In this document: piece by piece, positions 62,575-64,000 of the stretch | Numbering within the stretch: the stretch's first letter is position 1 | Layout of the letters: each line of letters starts with the position of its first letter | From: Pseudolabrys sp. | Lineage (GTDB): Bacteria > Pseudomonadota > Alphaproteobacteria > Rhizobiales > Xanthobacteraceae | Direction: 5' to 3' | NCBI GenBank assembly: GCA_029980465.1 | Contig: JARYIJ010000001.1 | Span: 744,001 to 808,000, forward strand | DNA length: 64,000 nucleotides | Notes under the pieces: model-generated | What the model was told of the DNA's origin: nothing | The model's database searches: none | What the model saw: the letters and a program-made list of their open reading frames with translations, nothing else | Made by a program: the position numbers and the translations under genes

Positions 62575-63822
62575 TTACTCGTCGAAATCGCCGTCGGCGC
62601 CGGCGACGGCGGCTTTCTGCGCCATCTGCCTGATCGAGCCGGTGATCAGCCGGTCGCCACGATGCGCGTACTTCGACTTCTGCGCCTGCCGAGCGGCGGC
62701 TACTTCGCCGGGAATGGCGGTCGGCCGGCACGGACGCCTGCCGCTGGCGCGCCGCATCAGGTCAACGTGAATGTGATTGTAGTGGTAGATGTTGTAACCC
62801 GGCGCCAGCACCGTCGTGAACGTGTCGCAGGCCGCGCCCTGCACGTCATGCAGAAAGCCGGACTCGTCCGGCGAGCCGTTCCAGCCGTCCTTGACCATGA
62901 TCTTGCGGCCGTCGGCCAGAATGAAGCCGGCGATGTCGAGCGCGTTGCCGAAGGCGTGTTCGGAGATATGCGCGGTGCTCGAGCCGACCATGCCGCGGCA
63001 CGAATAGGACGAGATCTGCTTGATCTCGACGACCGGCTGGTGGAACCACTTCATCGCGGCGGGCTGCACGCCGTCTGCGACCCATTTGTCGAGCGCCGAG
63101 ACAATCGGACACGCCAGCGTCGCCGGCGGCGATAAAGCCGCTGTCACCGACCCCGCCGTCATCGGGCGCGCCGGACCAAGTTTCGGCAACTCATCGCGCG
63201 GCGGTGCATCCGGAGGCGTGCGATAGGTCTGGCGCGGCGCGCGACCGTCCGGCAGCACGGCGTCGTCGGGAATATCGTCCGATGCATCGGGCGCAGGCCC
63301 CGCCTGGGCCGGCGCAATATTTTGCGGCGCCGGATAGCGCGGATAGTCCGGTGCATTCGGCGGCGCGTAGGCCGGACGCTGCGGAGTTACACCGAACACA
63401 TAATCGTCGATGCCGGCCCCCGGCGCAGCGGCCCGCCGCGCCGGCGCGATCTGCATCGGCGTGCCGCCATCGCTCGGCGGTGCCTGATAATAGGGACGCG
63501 AATTGATCGGCCATCGCGGCATCGACGCGCTCGGGATCGAGCCGGGCGGCCGGATGTCGTCGCTGTAGCCGACAACCGGCGATCCTTCCCCGAGCGCCGA
63601 AACCTTGAGCGGGAAATCGGCGCCGCACATGCCGGGTCCCTCGATCGGCGTGATCCGCACCGCGCCGGGATTGTTCTTGAGCGCGCCCGACTGGAGGCAC
63701 TGCACCTCGGCGTCGTGGCGCCACTCGGCGCGTTCGCCGGCAAACTGGAACATGCGGCCGCAGCCGGCCAAGGCCGCCAGACCGGCCAATCCGATCAGGG
63801 ACAAACGCGCACGCCACCGCAT
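62575..63822 (-). CDS. Extensin-like C-terminal domain lipoprotein
   Basis: 415 residues. Lipobox LAALAGC near residue 21 predicts a lipoprotein. A Pro-rich middle region (about residues 90-215) is followed by an extensin-like C domain with LACPIVSALDKWVADGVQPA, TAHISEHAFGNALDIAGFIL (His and Asp) and NIYHYNHIHVDLMRR (His-x-His). These match the M15-like metallopeptidase fold, so a cell-wall peptidase role is plausible. Convergent with the monooxygenase. Confidence 0.88.
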   Translation of the reverse strand: MRWRARLSLIGLAGLAALAGCGRMFQFAGERAEWRHDAEVQCLQSGALKNNPGAVRITPIEGPGMCGADFPLKVSALGEGSPVVGYSDDIRPPGSIPSASMPRWPINSRPYYQAPPSDGGTPMQIAPARRAAAPGAGIDDYVFGVTPQRPAYAPPNAPDYPRYPAPQNIAPAQAGPAPDASDDIPDDAVLPDGRAPRQTYRTPPDAPPRDELPKLGPARPMTAGSVTAALSPPATLACPIVSALDKWVADGVQPAAMKWFHQPVVEIKQISSYSCRGMVGSSTAHISEHAFGNALDIAGFILADGRKIMVKDGWNGSPDESGFLHDVQGAACDTFTTVLAPGYNIYHYNHIHVDLMRRASGRRPCRPTAIPGEVAAARQAQKSKYAHRGDRLITGSIRQMAQKAAVAGADGDFDE

Positions 63823-63939
63823 TCGGCGAAAATGCGAGGGCTGTCTTTAACGGTGTCTCAACCCTGCCGGCCGACCCGCGGTTATGGCTAAGGAATGGTT
63901 ACACTGGTTACACTGTTCCGCGGCAACTCTGGCATGGCG

Positions 63940-64000
63940 TCACGCTGCTTTGCCGACGCGCGGACCGTAATTGAGAATCGGCGCCAGCCAGCGCTCGCAC
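63940..64000 (-). CDS. C-terminal fragment of a gene crossing the right edge
   Basis: Last codons of a minus-strand frame ending CERWLAPILNYGPRVGKAA before a TGA at 63940-63942. Too short to identify. Upstream of it a 9-bp direct repeat GGTTACACT occurs twice (63897-63914). Confidence 0.3.
   Translation of the reverse strand, partial: CERWLAPILNYGPRVGKAA

Overview
This 64 kb window is chromosomal DNA of a GC-rich alphaproteobacterium, most likely in the order Hyphomicrobiales (Rhizobiales) near the Bradyrhizobium/Afipia/Xanthobacteraceae group. Supporting features are the BA14K-type and DUF1236 envelope proteins, Omp31-like beta-barrels, promoters matching the EcfG consensus GGAAC-N16/17-CGTT, a TTAA-N7-TTAA CtrA-type box with an embedded GANTC site, and several families of intergenic palindromic repeats. 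The genus is inference. Most of the window is ordinary core chromosome, with short accessory patches.

Layout. 1-5009 (minus): TRAP transporter operon with one binding protein (dctP) and two tandem paralogous fused DctQM permeases; the second permease runs off the left edge. 5159-12548: creA, a LysE exporter, msrP, an EF-G-like GTPase, an aspartate aminotransferase and a GT87-like membrane protein. 12948-19366: a GST, a CtrA-type box, a small membrane protein, a PQQ sugar dehydrogenase-like protein, a DUF486 protein, a putative EcfG target, and a DUF1800-DUF1501 pair. 19525-25150: an oversized uvrB with palindromic repeats inserted in frame, then two toxin-antitoxin modules facing each other, a degenerate copy of the uvrB 3' end, and a repeat-rich stretch of over 800 bp without a gene.

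25150-31936: DoxX, many small secreted proteins and lipoproteins, a DUF1236 gene with an EcfG-type promoter, and a MaoC-MaoC-MFS operon with 4-bp overlaps. 32056-46511: housekeeping genes (ychF, pth, rplY, ubiK, lgt with a MidA-like methyltransferase, pgeF, prs, a YbjN protein, proC), a TetR regulator, a two-component system and a MarR regulator divergent from ilvE. 46520-52956: secreted proteins and the moaE-moaD-pgsA-uvrC block with an intradiol dioxygenase between pgsA and uvrC. 53227-64000: two Omp31-like porins, a GST, cspA, rlmJ, an RNase T2, rsmE, ubiA, an FAD monooxygenase and an extensin-like lipoprotein.

I do not see a complete undescribed defence or biosynthetic system. The most unusual material is the uvrB/HigBA region: repeat elements translated as part of UvrB, and a duplicated uvrB tail flanking the HigBA module. 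Three good matches to the EcfG promoter consensus sit upstream of envelope or secreted proteins, suggesting that part of the small-protein content belongs to the general stress regulon. All assignments come from reading the sequence and family knowledge; no database search was run.
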